Assembly (NCBI GenBank): GCA_964447175.1
Contig: CAYURP010000058.1
Coordinates: 1 to 12,173 of the forward strand
From: CAYURP01 sp964447175
GTDB lineage: Bacteria; Zixibacteria; MSB-5A5; SM23-73-2
Reading direction: 5' to 3'
Length of the DNA stretch: 12,173 nt
Shown here: positions 1-6,059 of the stretch, in pieces
How positions within the stretch are numbered: position 1 is the first letter of the stretch
Layout: the number at the start of each line of letters is the position of its first letter
Translations under genes and position numbers: made by a program
Notes under the pieces: generated by a model
The model's input: only the letters and a program-made list of their open reading frames with translations
Databases searched by the model: none
What the model was told of the DNA's origin: nothing

Positions 1-1568
1 CTCTGGAAGAAGAAGAAAAACAAAATAGGCATAAAATAGACCATGGCTTTCTGTTTGGGATCTTTTATGGTGATCTTCTGCTGCCAGAACATGGTTGCAG
101 CCATGATGATGGGAAGGATACGGTAGGGGTCCATCTGAGAGAGATCATTCAGCCAGAAAATAAAATTCGCTTGCCTTAATTCTATGGTACTCTTGCAGAT
201 GGTGAAAAGCGCCCAGAAAAGAGGCATTTGCAACAAAAGAGGGAGACAACCTCCTAAAGGATTAACTTTATATTCTTTATAAAGCTTCATTATCTCCTGG
301 TTTAGCCTCTGAGGGTCTTTTTTGTATTTCTCCCGGAGCTCGTTTATCAGAGGCTGGACCTCCTGCATCTTAGCCTGGGCTTTTACCGATTTATGAGTCA
401 AGGGATGAAAGACCACCTTCATCAAGCCGGTGAATATAATGATTACCACCCCGTAGTTGGCAAAAACCTTGTAAAGGTTGACAAAAAGCCAGAGAACAAA
501 AATAGAAAAAGGGCGAATGTATTTAAAACCCAAATTGACTATTTTGTCCAATCCTATATTGTAAGCTTTTAGCTTACGGTAATCTAAAGGGCCAACATAG
601 ACCATAAAACTATCCTCTAAAACATCCTGAGCCGGGATGGGCATCTCAATTGAAACGCCGATTCTTTTATCTTCCAGAATCGCATTATTGGTAGGGGTTT
701 TAGTCTGGATTCCCTCAGCCAGAAATCCGGACCCTTCATGAGATAAAGGAACCATGGATACCAGAAAGTACTTGCTTCTTGTTGCCACCCAGATTGTATT
801 TCCTGATCTTTCCTCTTTTAGAATTCCCACATCTGATTCTTTAGGCTTGTCAAATTTCTTCTCCTTGACTAACTCTTCACCCATCAACGCATAAGCCTCA
901 AAATAGCCTAAATCCTCTTTTCTGTTAGTTTCGGTTACGCTGACTCCAGGATTCCAGCTTAAAACATAATGTCGGCCCGGATTTAGATCAGCAATTCCTT
1001 GAATCCCAATATGTAACTTGAAATCATAATGGTTATGAGAGAAAACATATCTTTTGGTAATAGAGGTCCCTTTGCCCATATCCAGATTGAAGTTTAAAAC
1101 CCCGACAGAGTCTTTCTCATTGATGAAAATCTCCTCCTGGTCTGAAGAGCAAAAATGGTTATCCAGATCCAATCCACTGAGTGGGAAGTTTATATTTAAG
1201 GCACAGGGGGCATCCTGGGGGATCACCTCGATTTTGTTCCCATCGGAGTACTTATAATCTTTCAAAACAAAGCTTTTTAAGTTTCCACCCCTGGTGCTGA
1301 AAGTAGCCTGATAAAGATTTGTCTCCACCTTTACCAATTTCTCAATTTGTGTTGTGTCTTGAGGTACAGAAGGTTGCTTTTGCCCCTCGATTTCCTGGGG
1401 AACATAAGGCTCAGCCCCTTTCTGGGAGATCAGTGTATCAACCTCTGCCTTTTTAACTTCTTTTGGAGCCCTGGCTTTTTTGCCTCCAGTTACCAGCTCA
1501 AGATAGAGGGGATAAAAAACAATTACCAGTCCGATAACTATAAATGCTATAATTGTTCTTCTGTCCAT
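1..1568 (-). CDS. yidC: YidC membrane protein insertase (3' end beyond window)
   Basis: Inner-membrane insertase of the YidC/Oxa1/Alb3 family, which inserts and folds membrane proteins with or without SecYEG. Translating the minus strand from ATG at 1568-1566 gives 522 open codons to the window edge. It begins MDRRTIIAFIVIGLVIVFYP (first transmembrane helix), followed by a long periplasmic domain of about 300 residues typical of diderm YidC. The conserved core comes next: HPLTHKS, a cytoplasmic helical hairpin rich in Lys and Gln, then NPLGGCLPLLLQMPLF, ELRQANFIFW and DLSQMDPYRILPI, each close to E. coli YidC. The residue matching the groove Arg of E. coli (R366) is Lys384. The ORF is still open at base 3, ending in a run of Phe and Gln within a late membrane segment. 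It lies 44 bp after yidD; no good Shine-Dalgarno is visible. The identification is firm; only the C-terminus is missing. Confidence 0.97.
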   Translation of the reverse strand, partial: MDRRTIIAFIVIGLVIVFYPLYLELVTGGKKARAPKEVKKAEVDTLISQKGAEPYVPQEIEGQKQPSVPQDTTQIEKLVKVETNLYQATFSTRGGNLKSFVLKDYKYSDGNKIEVIPQDAPCALNINFPLSGLDLDNHFCSSDQEEIFINEKDSVGVLNFNLDMGKGTSITKRYVFSHNHYDFKLHIGIQGIADLNPGRHYVLSWNPGVSVTETNRKEDLGYFEAYALMGEELVKEKKFDKPKESDVGILKEERSGNTIWVATRSKYFLVSMVPLSHEGSGFLAEGIQTKTPTNNAILEDKRIGVSIEMPIPAQDVLEDSFMVYVGPLDYRKLKAYNIGLDKIVNLGFKYIRPFSIFVLWLFVNLYKVFANYGVVIIIFTGLMKVVFHPLTHKSVKAQAKMQEVQPLINELREKYKKDPQRLNQEIMKLYKEYKVNPLGGCLPLLLQMPLFWALFTICKSTIELRQANFIFWLNDLSQMDPYRILPIIMAATMFWQQKITIKDPKQKAMVYFMPILFFFFFQ

Positions 1569-1612
1569 AATAAAAAGATCTTTAATTGCTTTTTGGCTTG
1601 AATATTATGATT

Positions 1613-1840
1613 TTACTCAACAGGGTCATAACCTCCGGGATTGAATGGGTGGCATCTTGAAATTCTTTTTATGCCCAGCCAGCTACCTTTTAAAATTCCA
1701 TATTTTTTGAGCGCCTGTATGGAATAATCCGAACAGGATGGATAAAACCTGCAGCTCTGGGGCAAAGCATATCTTAAAGTGACCTGATATGCTTTTATCA
1801 AAAGAACAAATAACCCAGTCAGAATCTTTGATATTCTCAT
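1613..1840 (-). CDS. yidD: YidD, membrane protein insertion efficiency factor
   Basis: Small membrane-associated protein of the YidD family (DUF37), thought to help YidC-dependent insertion. The 75 residues have the usual family length. An amphipathic or hydrophobic N-terminus (MRISKILTGLFVLLIKAYQ) is followed by the signature CRFYPSCSDYSIQALKKYG, with Cys30 and Cys36, and then a conserved C-terminal block RCHPFNPGGYDPV with Cys63. It starts 8 bp after the rnpA stop and lies between rnpA and yidC, the standard order, so it is almost certainly cotranscribed. The Shine-Dalgarno is weak (AGG about 9 bases before ATG), which fits translational coupling to rnpA. Confidence 0.97.
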   Translation of the reverse strand: MRISKILTGLFVLLIKAYQVTLRYALPQSCRFYPSCSDYSIQALKKYGILKGSWLGIKRISRCHPFNPGGYDPVE

Positions 1841-1848
1841 CTGAAAAC

Positions 1849-2181
1849 CTATTTCGCTAAATTTTCGAATTCAGAAAGAAGGCTTTGATAGCTGGCTTTA
1901 TCTGTGGATGATCTATAGAAAATCAGAACCTTTTCGTTTCCCCTGAATTTTTCTTTATTCTTTCTGAGAATTTCTCTTAAAAGCCTTTTTATCCTGTTTC
2001 TTTTTACTGCGCCTTTTATATTTCTATTCACCTTAACGCCAAATTTCTGTTTTCCCTCATCTTTTTCCAATCTGTAGAGTATCAGGTTTTCCCCGGGGAT
2101 TTTCCTGCCTTTTTTTAAGATCTCATCGAATTCAGATTTCTTCTTTATTCTTATCTCCTTGGGAAAACCTTCCTTTTTCAT
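1849..2181 (-). CDS. rnpA: Ribonuclease P protein component
   Basis: Protein subunit of RNase P, which binds the RNA subunit and tRNA precursors during 5' leader removal. The 110 residues are normal for the family. The diagnostic RNR region is at residues 58-70 (AVKRNRIKRLLRE), preceded by FGVKVNRNIK at 47-56. The protein is highly basic and the N-terminal KKKSEFDEILKKGRK matches the usual start of the fold. The ATG at 2181-2179 shares four bases with the rpmH stop (ATGA), a classical coupling overlap, which also supports this start. The RNA partner rnpB is not in the window. Confidence 0.97.
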   Translation of the reverse strand: MKKEGFPKEIRIKKKSEFDEILKKGRKIPGENLILYRLEKDEGKQKFGVKVNRNIKGAVKRNRIKRLLREILRKNKEKFRGNEKVLIFYRSSTDKASYQSLLSEFENLAK

Positions 2182-2327
2182 TTTTTACTCACACTCACCG
2201 TGAGCCTTTTTCTTCCCTTGCTTCTTCTCCTCTTGAGGACTTTTCTTCCTGATTTGGTGGACATCCTCTTTCTAAAACCGTGATCCCGCAGTCTTTTCAC
2301 TCTGGACGGTTGATAGGTTCTTTTCAT
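2178..2327 (-). CDS. rpmH: 50S ribosomal protein L34
   Basis: Ribosomal protein L34 of the large subunit. The minus strand from ATG at 2327-2325 reads 49 codons beginning MKRTYQPSRVKRLRDHGFRK, followed by RMSTKSGRKVLKRRRSKGRK and a short tail ending RLTVSVSKK. This is the nearly invariant L34 pattern. Length is slightly above the common 44-47 residues because of the tail. A good Shine-Dalgarno (AGAGGAG on the minus strand, near 2333-2339) precedes the ATG, and the TGA stop overlaps the rnpA start. The gene is short enough to be missed by ORF filters. It is first in the rpmH-rnpA-yidD-yidC unit and lies about 46 bases downstream of the predicted transcription start. Confidence 0.98.
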   Translation of the reverse strand: MKRTYQPSRVKRLRDHGFRKRMSTKSGRKVLKRRRSKGRKRLTVSVSKK

Positions 2328-2380
2328 TTATACTCCTCTTTTTGCTGGAGACTCTCTCCGTTAACCAAAAGGGACAAACC

Positions 2381-2409
2381 ATAATAAAACAAAGGCTTTT
2401 TTTAGTCAA
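2381..2409 (-). promoter_or_regulatory. sigma70-type promoter of the rpmH-rnpA-yidD-yidC operon
   Basis: On the minus strand a -35 element TTGACT (2409-2404) is followed by exactly 17 bases and a -10 element TATTAT (2386-2381). Each hexamer has one mismatch to consensus and the spacing is optimal. Transcription would start near 2373-2375, giving an rpmH leader of about 46 bases that contains the Shine-Dalgarno. This is the strongest promoter-like match in the window. The call rests on sequence only. Confidence 0.72.
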
Positions 2410-2700
2410 GTGAAAATATCAGCAACCTTTTTTGGTAACCATACAAATACGTTGTCATCCTACTATTGCTTTATACAAAATAAAATTAGAGTAATTTGGA
2501 TTAGGTATAATTCATTGGGTTGTTATAATCCTGGTGATCTGAAATTATTAAAAAATCTCATCAAAAAATGAAATCAAGTTAGATTATAAGTGTTTGATAA
2601 TTAAACAAACATCAAAGGGTTATTTTTGAAATAGTTAGTTTTTTGTAAGCTGAGCAATTTCTTCAAAAAAGATTGACCAAACATTTAACTCTCCATTTAC
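2410..2700. other. AT-rich intergenic DNA without a recognisable gene
   Basis: This left part of the rpmH-dnaA gap contains no credible coding region, tRNA or terminator. Small elements seen are two TATAAT hexamers on the plus strand (2506-2511, 2524-2529) without convincing -35 partners, an 8-bp inverted repeat TTATAATC/GATTATAA (2523-2530 and 2582-2589), and a 6-bp hairpin TGTTTG/CAAACA (2591-2596 and 2606-2611). I assign none of these a function. The stretch probably belongs to the origin region as flexible AT-rich DNA. Confidence 0.5.
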
Positions 2701-2782
2701 AGTTTACTTATCTAAATACATTCTTCTAATGGTGTTAAGTGCAACGACCCCGTCTATGTTTGAGAACAGAGAAAAGATTTTT

Positions 2783-2806
2783 TTATCTATGTTATCTATA
2801 CTATCT
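2783..2806. repeat. TATCTAT repeats, possible DNA-unwinding element
   Basis: TTATCTAT occurs at 2783-2790 and again at 2792-2799, followed by the partial copy TATCT at 2802-2806; one further TTATCTA is at 2708-2714. The cluster follows a run of seven Ts and precedes the first DnaA-box-like site by about 65 bp. Short AT-rich repeats beside DnaA boxes are typical of unwinding elements, but this assignment is inference from position and composition. Confidence 0.35.
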
Positions 2807-2870
2807 TCTGAGAAAACGGATTGAGAGAACGAATCTTTGTTTGAATGGAATCCCGTTTTTAGAAACAGAA

Positions 2871-2879
2871 TTTTCCACA
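2871..2879 (+). promoter_or_regulatory. DnaA-box-like site TTTTCCACA
   Basis: Differs from the consensus TTATCCACA at one position. It is the leftmost of the DnaA-box-like sites and the same 9-mer recurs twice on the other strand at 3033-3041 and 3107-3115. Recurrence within a 250-bp AT-rich gap beside dnaA supports it as a true site. Confidence 0.55.
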
Positions 2880-2901
2880 AACGCAGGAGAAACCAACGAA
2901 A

Positions 2902-3035
2902 ACATCTTATTAATATCTTAGATTAGAACCTATTATAACTTTTTAAAGTTTTTTTATAAAAACACTTGACAAACAAAAACCTGAAATTATTTTGAGTAAG
3001 GGAAGGGTGTAAGTTTAAGTGTGTTAATAAGATGT
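2902..3035. repeat. 12-bp perfect inverted repeat within oriC
   Basis: ACATCTTATTAA at 2902-2913 is the exact reverse complement of TTAATAAGATGT at 3024-3035, with 110 bp between the arms. The right arm overlaps the first three bases of the minus-strand DnaA-box-like site at 3033-3041, and the left arm lies 22 bp after the box at 2871-2879, so each arm is next to a TTTTCCACA box in mirrored orientation. A binding site for an origin protein or a large cruciform-type structure are possible; no function is proven. Confidence 0.5.
2966..2993 (+). promoter_or_regulatory. Possible dnaA promoter
   Basis: A perfect -35 hexamer TTGACA (2966-2971) is followed after 16 bases by TATTTT (2988-2993), a poor -10. 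It points at dnaA and would make a leader of about 230 bases crossing four of the DnaA-box-like sites, allowing autorepression. No better plus-strand promoter was found nearer to dnaA, so the dnaA transcription start remains uncertain. Confidence 0.35.
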
Positions 3036-3041
3036 GGAAAA
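3033..3041 (-). promoter_or_regulatory. DnaA-box-like site TTTTCCACA
   Basis: On the plus strand this reads TGTGGAAAA. It is identical on the opposite strand to the box at 2871-2879 and overlaps the right arm of the 12-bp inverted repeat. It is followed by AAAAGTGAAG at 3039-3048, which recurs at 3077-3086. Confidence 0.55.
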
Positions 3042-3106
3042 AGTGAAGGTTTTAGTTAAGTGATTGTCAAATATAGAAAAGTGAAGCTGAGTAACTCTAC
3101 GTTTTT

Positions 3107-3115
3107 TGTGGAAAA
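3107..3115 (-). promoter_or_regulatory. DnaA-box-like site TTTTCCACA
   Basis: Plus strand TGTGGAAAA after a T-run. It is the third copy of the same 9-mer, 74 bp from the second and in the same orientation, which is about seven helical turns. One mismatch to the E. coli consensus. Confidence 0.55.
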
Positions 3116-3170
3116 CTTCGCCTTTCTTAGATTTTGATTCCAGTAATTTTAATTAACACAATAGATTAAA

Positions 3171-3192
3171 GTTATGCACATAAGTGGATAAC
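3171..3192. promoter_or_regulatory. Paired inverted DnaA boxes directly before dnaA
   Basis: TTATGCACA (3172-3180, plus) and TTATCCACT (3183-3191, minus) face each other with only 2 bp between them, forming an imperfect 22-bp dyad in which 9 of 11 base pairs match. The first is a known variant of the consensus and the second differs only at its last base. The pair ends 27 bp before the dnaA Shine-Dalgarno, a position suited to DnaA autoregulation as well as origin recognition. Confidence 0.65.
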
Positions 3193-3218
3193 CTGTCGAA
3201 AATTTGGTTTTTGGTAAA

Positions 3219-3227
3219 GAGGTGATC
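3219..3227 (+). promoter_or_regulatory. Strong Shine-Dalgarno of dnaA
   Basis: GAGGTGATC is complementary over nine consecutive bases to the usual 3' end of bacterial 16S rRNA. The GAGG core lies nine bases before the ATG at 3232, favouring this start over the ATG two codons later (3238). It is the most extended ribosome-binding match in the window. Confidence 0.75.
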
Positions 3228-3231
3228 TTTA

Positions 3232-4587
3232 ATGCCCATGGATAACGTAAAAGTCTGGGATGAATGCTTATCCTATTTGAGCCAGAGGGTCAGGAAACAG
3301 AGTTTTTATACCTGGCTGCGACCCACTAAAGGCTTGCCATCCAATGATAATATACTGAAAGTAGCTGTCCCCAACAAATTTGTTGCCGAGTGGTTGGAGG
3401 AACATTACATCTCTTTGATTCAAGAGGCATTGCAGAAGGTGGCTCCGGAGGAGCTGAAGCTCTCTTTTTATGTCAGAGGCGAGCTGAATGGAAATCAGAC
3501 CGAGATAAATTTCGACCAGATTAAAACATCTCCTGGAGTTGATTCATCTCAAATTTCAAACTCAGAAAACAGATTCAATACTCGTTATACCTTTGAGACC
3601 TTCGTGGTAGGGGAGAGCAATCACTTTGCTCACGCTGCAGCTATGGCTGTGGCTGAAGCTCCCGGAAAGACTAAATTCAATCCTCTCTGTATATACGGGG
3701 GAGTGGGACTGGGAAAAACCCACTTAGCCCAGGCTATCGGTCATTTCGTATGCGAAGAGCATAAAGAAATGAAAGTTCTGTATGCCACCAGCGAGAGATT
3801 CACTAATGATTTCATCAGATCCATAGGAGCTCACACCACCCAGGAATTTGTGGATTACTACAGAAATGTGGACCTTCTCCTTTTGGATGACATCCAGTTT
3901 TTTACAGGCAAGGAAAGTACCCAGGTTCAGTTTTTTCATACTTTTAATGCTTTATATCAAGATGGAAAACAAATAGTCCTAACTTCAGATAGACCACCCA
4001 AAGAGATAAAAGGATTGGAGGAAAGGTTGCTTTCCAGATTTCAGTGGGGTCTGGTAACTGATATTCAACCCCCTGACCTGGAAACCAGAATCGCAATTCT
4101 GAAAAAGAAAACCGAATCTGATGGTATTACCATCCCTAACGATGTGGCTAACTTTATTGCCAACAACATTACCTCTAATATAAGGGAGCTTGAAGGTTCC
4201 CTGATCCGGCTTCTGGCTTATTCTTCTTTAACCGGAAAGGGTCTTACCATTGAGCTGGCTCAGGAGGTGCTTAAAGACATTCTAAAAAACAAAAGCAAGG
4301 TAATAACTATCAGGGAAATCCAAAGGAGGGTAGCCCAGAAATTCAAAATCTCAGAGGAGCTTTTATGCTCCAAGAGAAAAACTCAAGATGTGGCATTGGC
4401 TCGACAGGTGGCTATGTATCTCTCGAGACATTTAACCAATCATTCGCTTAAGCTTATCGGGGAAAGCTTTGGAGGACGGGATCATTCAACCGTAATCCAT
4501 GCCTGTGGTTTAATCTCAGAAAACATAAAGAAAGATTATGATTTTAAAATCAACGTGGACGAAGTTATCAACTCCTTGTATGGATAA
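3232..4587 (+). CDS. dnaA: Chromosomal replication initiator protein DnaA
   Basis: AAA+ ATPase that binds DnaA boxes, opens oriC and starts helicase loading; also a transcription factor for its own gene. The 451 residues are full length. Domain I is about residues 1-90 (VWDECLSYLSQRV... SFYTWLRP), with a short variable linker to about 115. Domain III has Walker A GGVGLGKTH at 156-164, Walker B LLLLDDIQF at 215-223, sensor I LTSD at 250-253, the arginine-finger segment ERLLSRFQWG (Arg269) and sensor II NIRELEG (Arg318). Domain IV has the DNA-binding helices from about 380 and the signature GGRDHSTVIHA at 414-424. No key residue is missing. It begins right after the DnaA-box pair and is followed by a 223-bp AT-rich gap before dnaN. 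Confidence 0.99.
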   Translation: MPMDNVKVWDECLSYLSQRVRKQSFYTWLRPTKGLPSNDNILKVAVPNKFVAEWLEEHYISLIQEALQKVAPEELKLSFYVRGELNGNQTEINFDQIKTSPGVDSSQISNSENRFNTRYTFETFVVGESNHFAHAAAMAVAEAPGKTKFNPLCIYGGVGLGKTHLAQAIGHFVCEEHKEMKVLYATSERFTNDFIRSIGAHTTQEFVDYYRNVDLLLLDDIQFFTGKESTQVQFFHTFNALYQDGKQIVLTSDRPPKEIKGLEERLLSRFQWGLVTDIQPPDLETRIAILKKKTESDGITIPNDVANFIANNITSNIRELEGSLIRLLAYSSLTGKGLTIELAQEVLKDILKNKSKVITIREIQRRVAQKFKISEELLCSKRKTQDVALARQVAMYLSRHLTNHSLKLIGESFGGRDHSTVIHACGLISENIKKDYDFKINVDEVINSLYG

Positions 4588-4743
4588 TCTGTTAATTTTT
4601 GTTAACTGTTCCATTTAGATAAATTATTTATTTTCTATCTGTTAAAAACTAAAAAGGTTTCAATATATTATAAACAAGTAAAAAATGTTTTAAGCTAAAA
4701 GGGTTGTTTTGATTACCATTAAAAAAATAGAGATATTAAGATT

Positions 4744-4773
4744 TTAACAGTGCTTATTATTAAAAAGTATTAT
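4744..4773 (+). promoter_or_regulatory. Candidate dnaN promoter
   Basis: TTAACA (4744-4749), 18 bases, then TATTAT (4768-4773); each hexamer has one mismatch to consensus. It predicts a start near 4780 and a leader of about 30 bases including the Shine-Dalgarno AGGAGG at 4800-4805. A rival -10, TATAAT at 4789-4794 within the shared 12-mer, has no good -35 and would leave a leader of only about 10 bases. Confidence 0.45.
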
Positions 4774-4784
4774 ATACTATAACC

Positions 4785-4796
4785 TTAGTATAATAA
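4785..4796 (+). promoter_or_regulatory. Shared 12-mer TTAGTATAATAA before dnaN
   Basis: The same 12 bases occur at 6042-6053 immediately before dciA, and nine of them (GTATAATAA) recur at 8453-8461 before gyrA. At dnaN it sits 14 bases before the ATG with an AGGAGG Shine-Dalgarno between. It contains a perfect -10 hexamer, so it may be a second dnaN promoter core with a very short leader. Confidence 0.4.
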
Positions 4797-4810
4797 GAGA
4801 GGAGGAGTAA

Positions 4811-5941
4811 ATGAAATTTTCAGTTCCAAGAGGTGTAATTTTAGAGAATGTTCAAAATCTTCTGAGTGTAGTACCCGCAAGAACCACGCTTCCGATTTTA
4901 TCCAATATTCTTCTGGAAACAGATTCCAACAAATTAAAAATTGCAGCTACCGATTTGGATGTCTCCATGATAACTACCATTCCGGTAAAAGTAATAGAAA
5001 AGGGAACAATAACCGTACCTGCAAAGACTTTTGTTGAAATCATCAGGGAATCGCCAGAGACAGAAATCGAGGTAAGCTCCTCTGATACCAGGGTGGAAAT
5101 TAAAATCGAAAAGGGAAGTTATAAACTCTCAGGTTTACCCAAAGACGACTTCCCCAAGATTCCAGAGGTAAAGAAGGATATGCAGATAAAGATGCCCGGT
5201 AATGATATCGCTAAAATGATCCGGAAGACTATTTTTGCGATATCCACTGATGAGACTCGCCCGGCCCTGAATGGAATTTTGTGGCAGACAAAGGGTGAAT
5301 GGATGCAGATGGTGGCCACCGATGGTCATCGCTTAGCTAAAATCTCCATGAAGAATAAAAAATTAAAAGGGCTAAATGAAGACGTGATTATTCCACCTAA
5401 AGTTTTGAATCTTTTATTAAAGCTGTTGGGCGATAAGGAAGTGGAGGTGGGGGTCATATTTTCAGAAAACAACATTATCTTTTGCTTAGACGACGTGATC
5501 TTATTCTCAAGATTAATAGAGGGGCCATATCCCAATTTCGATCAGGTTATCCCCAAGGACAACGATAAAAAATTAATCGCTAACAAAGATCTTCTCATGG
5601 GCACGGTAAAAAGAGTGGCAATTCTGGCTAACACTTTAACCCATCAAATAAAATTTTCAATAAAGAAAGGAAACCTGGATCTTTCTTCAGTTAATTTTGA
5701 TATGGGTGGTGAGGCTAAAGAATCGATAAAATGTGACTATCGGGATGAGCATATGGATATCGGCTATAATGCAAATTATATTCTGGATATATTAAGACAG
5801 ATGGATGGTGATGAGATAGCCTTTGATTTAGCTACTCCCGTCTCTGCGGGAGTTGTCCATTCTGCACAGAAATCCAAAGAGGCAGAGAAGGTTAGCGAGG
5901 ACTATTTGTGCCTTTTAATGCCATTGAGATTAGTGGAGTAG
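4811..5941 (+). CDS. dnaN: DNA polymerase III beta sliding clamp
   Basis: Ring-shaped dimeric clamp that tethers DNA polymerase III and other partners to DNA. The 376 residues are of normal length with the three repeated clamp domains at about 1-125, 126-250 and 251-376. Conserved marks include ATDLDVSM at 46-53, ATDGHRLA at 169-176, LIEGPYPNFDQVIP at 235-248 and the C-terminal MPLRL at 370-374, part of the partner-binding pocket. The start is set by AGGAGG five bases upstream. It is followed 17 bases after its stop by an intrinsic terminator, so dnaN looks like a single-gene transcript or the end of a dnaA-dnaN transcript rather than part of a unit with gyrB. recF is not present next to it. 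Confidence 0.99.
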   Translation: MKFSVPRGVILENVQNLLSVVPARTTLPILSNILLETDSNKLKIAATDLDVSMITTIPVKVIEKGTITVPAKTFVEIIRESPETEIEVSSSDTRVEIKIEKGSYKLSGLPKDDFPKIPEVKKDMQIKMPGNDIAKMIRKTIFAISTDETRPALNGILWQTKGEWMQMVATDGHRLAKISMKNKKLKGLNEDVIIPPKVLNLLLKLLGDKEVEVGVIFSENNIIFCLDDVILFSRLIEGPYPNFDQVIPKDNDKKLIANKDLLMGTVKRVAILANTLTHQIKFSIKKGNLDLSSVNFDMGGEAKESIKCDYRDEHMDIGYNANYILDILRQMDGDEIAFDLATPVSAGVVHSAQKSKEAEKVSEDYLCLLMPLRLVE

Positions 5942-5958
5942 GCTGGGGGATGCTGAGC

Positions 5959-5999
5959 GGGATCTTGGGGCCACTCTTGGCCTTAAGGTCCCTTTTTTT
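5959..5999 (+). terminator. Rho-independent terminator after dnaN
   Basis: Arms at 5959-5972 and 5979-5992 pair over all 14 positions in RNA (11 Watson-Crick and three G-U pairs) around the 6-base loop ACTCTT, followed by seven Ts (5993-5999). GC-rich ends GGGA/TCCC and GGCC/GGCC stand out from the AT-rich surroundings. It separates dnaN from the dciA-gyrB unit. Confidence 0.88.
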
Positions 6000-6022
6000 A
6001 TTAAAAACACCTAAAATTTTAT

Positions 6023-6051
6023 TTGCTATTTTACGTAAATTTTAGTATAAT
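6023..6051 (+). promoter_or_regulatory. Promoter of dciA-gyrB, predicted leaderless start
   Basis: TTGCTA (6023-6028, four of six consensus bases), exactly 17 bases, then perfect TATAAT (6046-6051). The usual distance to the transcription start gives 6057-6059, one to three bases before the dciA ATG at 6060. No Shine-Dalgarno fits between. A -10 hexamer at this distance from the start codon is the hallmark of leaderless genes. The -10 lies within the 12-mer also found before dnaN. Confidence 0.65.
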
Positions 6052-6059
6052 AATAAATT

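Larger units (their letters stand above)
2700..3231. other. oriC: Candidate chromosomal replication origin (oriC)
   Basis: Gene-free, AT-rich DNA immediately upstream of dnaA and between two divergent clusters, rpmH-rnpA-yidD-yidC and dnaA-dnaN, the classical position of bacterial oriC. It contains five DnaA-box-like 9-mers: TTTTCCACA at 2871-2879 (+), 3033-3041 (-) and 3107-3115 (-), TTATGCACA at 3172-3180 (+) and TTATCCACT at 3183-3191 (-). It also holds TATCTAT repeats at 2783-2806 that could be the unwinding element, and a 12-bp inverted repeat spanning 2902-3035. Box orientation is mixed and most boxes are TTTTCCACA rather than TTATCCACA. The gap between dnaA and dnaN could be a second part of a bipartite origin. 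Exact limits are uncertain. Confidence 0.75.
4588..4810. other. Extremely AT-rich dnaA-dnaN gap
   Basis: No gene is seen. The DNA is nearly all A and T and carries CTGTTAA at 4589-4595 and 4639-4645 and its reverse complement TTAACAG at 4744-4750. There is no clear DnaA box inside; the nearest candidate, TTATCCATA on the minus strand at 4579-4587, overlaps the dnaA stop and may be chance. No intrinsic terminator follows dnaA. In some bacteria, such as Bacillus subtilis, DNA unwinds between dnaA and dnaN, so this could be the unwinding half of a bipartite origin. It also holds the dnaN promoter region. Confidence 0.5.

Noticed and set aside
1054..1601. Two plus-strand frames (1054-1257 and 1347-1601) opposite yidC
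   Set aside because: The minus strand is one continuous YidC reading frame through the whole interval; the plus frames are shadows.
2591..2611. TGTTTG/CAAACA hairpin as a terminator
   Set aside because: Only six base pairs, AT-rich, with no following T-run and no gene ending nearby.
2739..2921. 60-codon open frame in the oriC region
   Set aside because: It has no Shine-Dalgarno, no recognisable family and an odd composition, and it overlaps a DnaA-box-like site and one arm of the inverted repeat. Treated as chance.
4579..4587. TTATCCATA (minus strand) overlapping the dnaA stop codon as a DnaA box
   Set aside because: Eight of nine bases match, but it is formed by the last two codons and stop of dnaA and stands alone; kept only as a remark.
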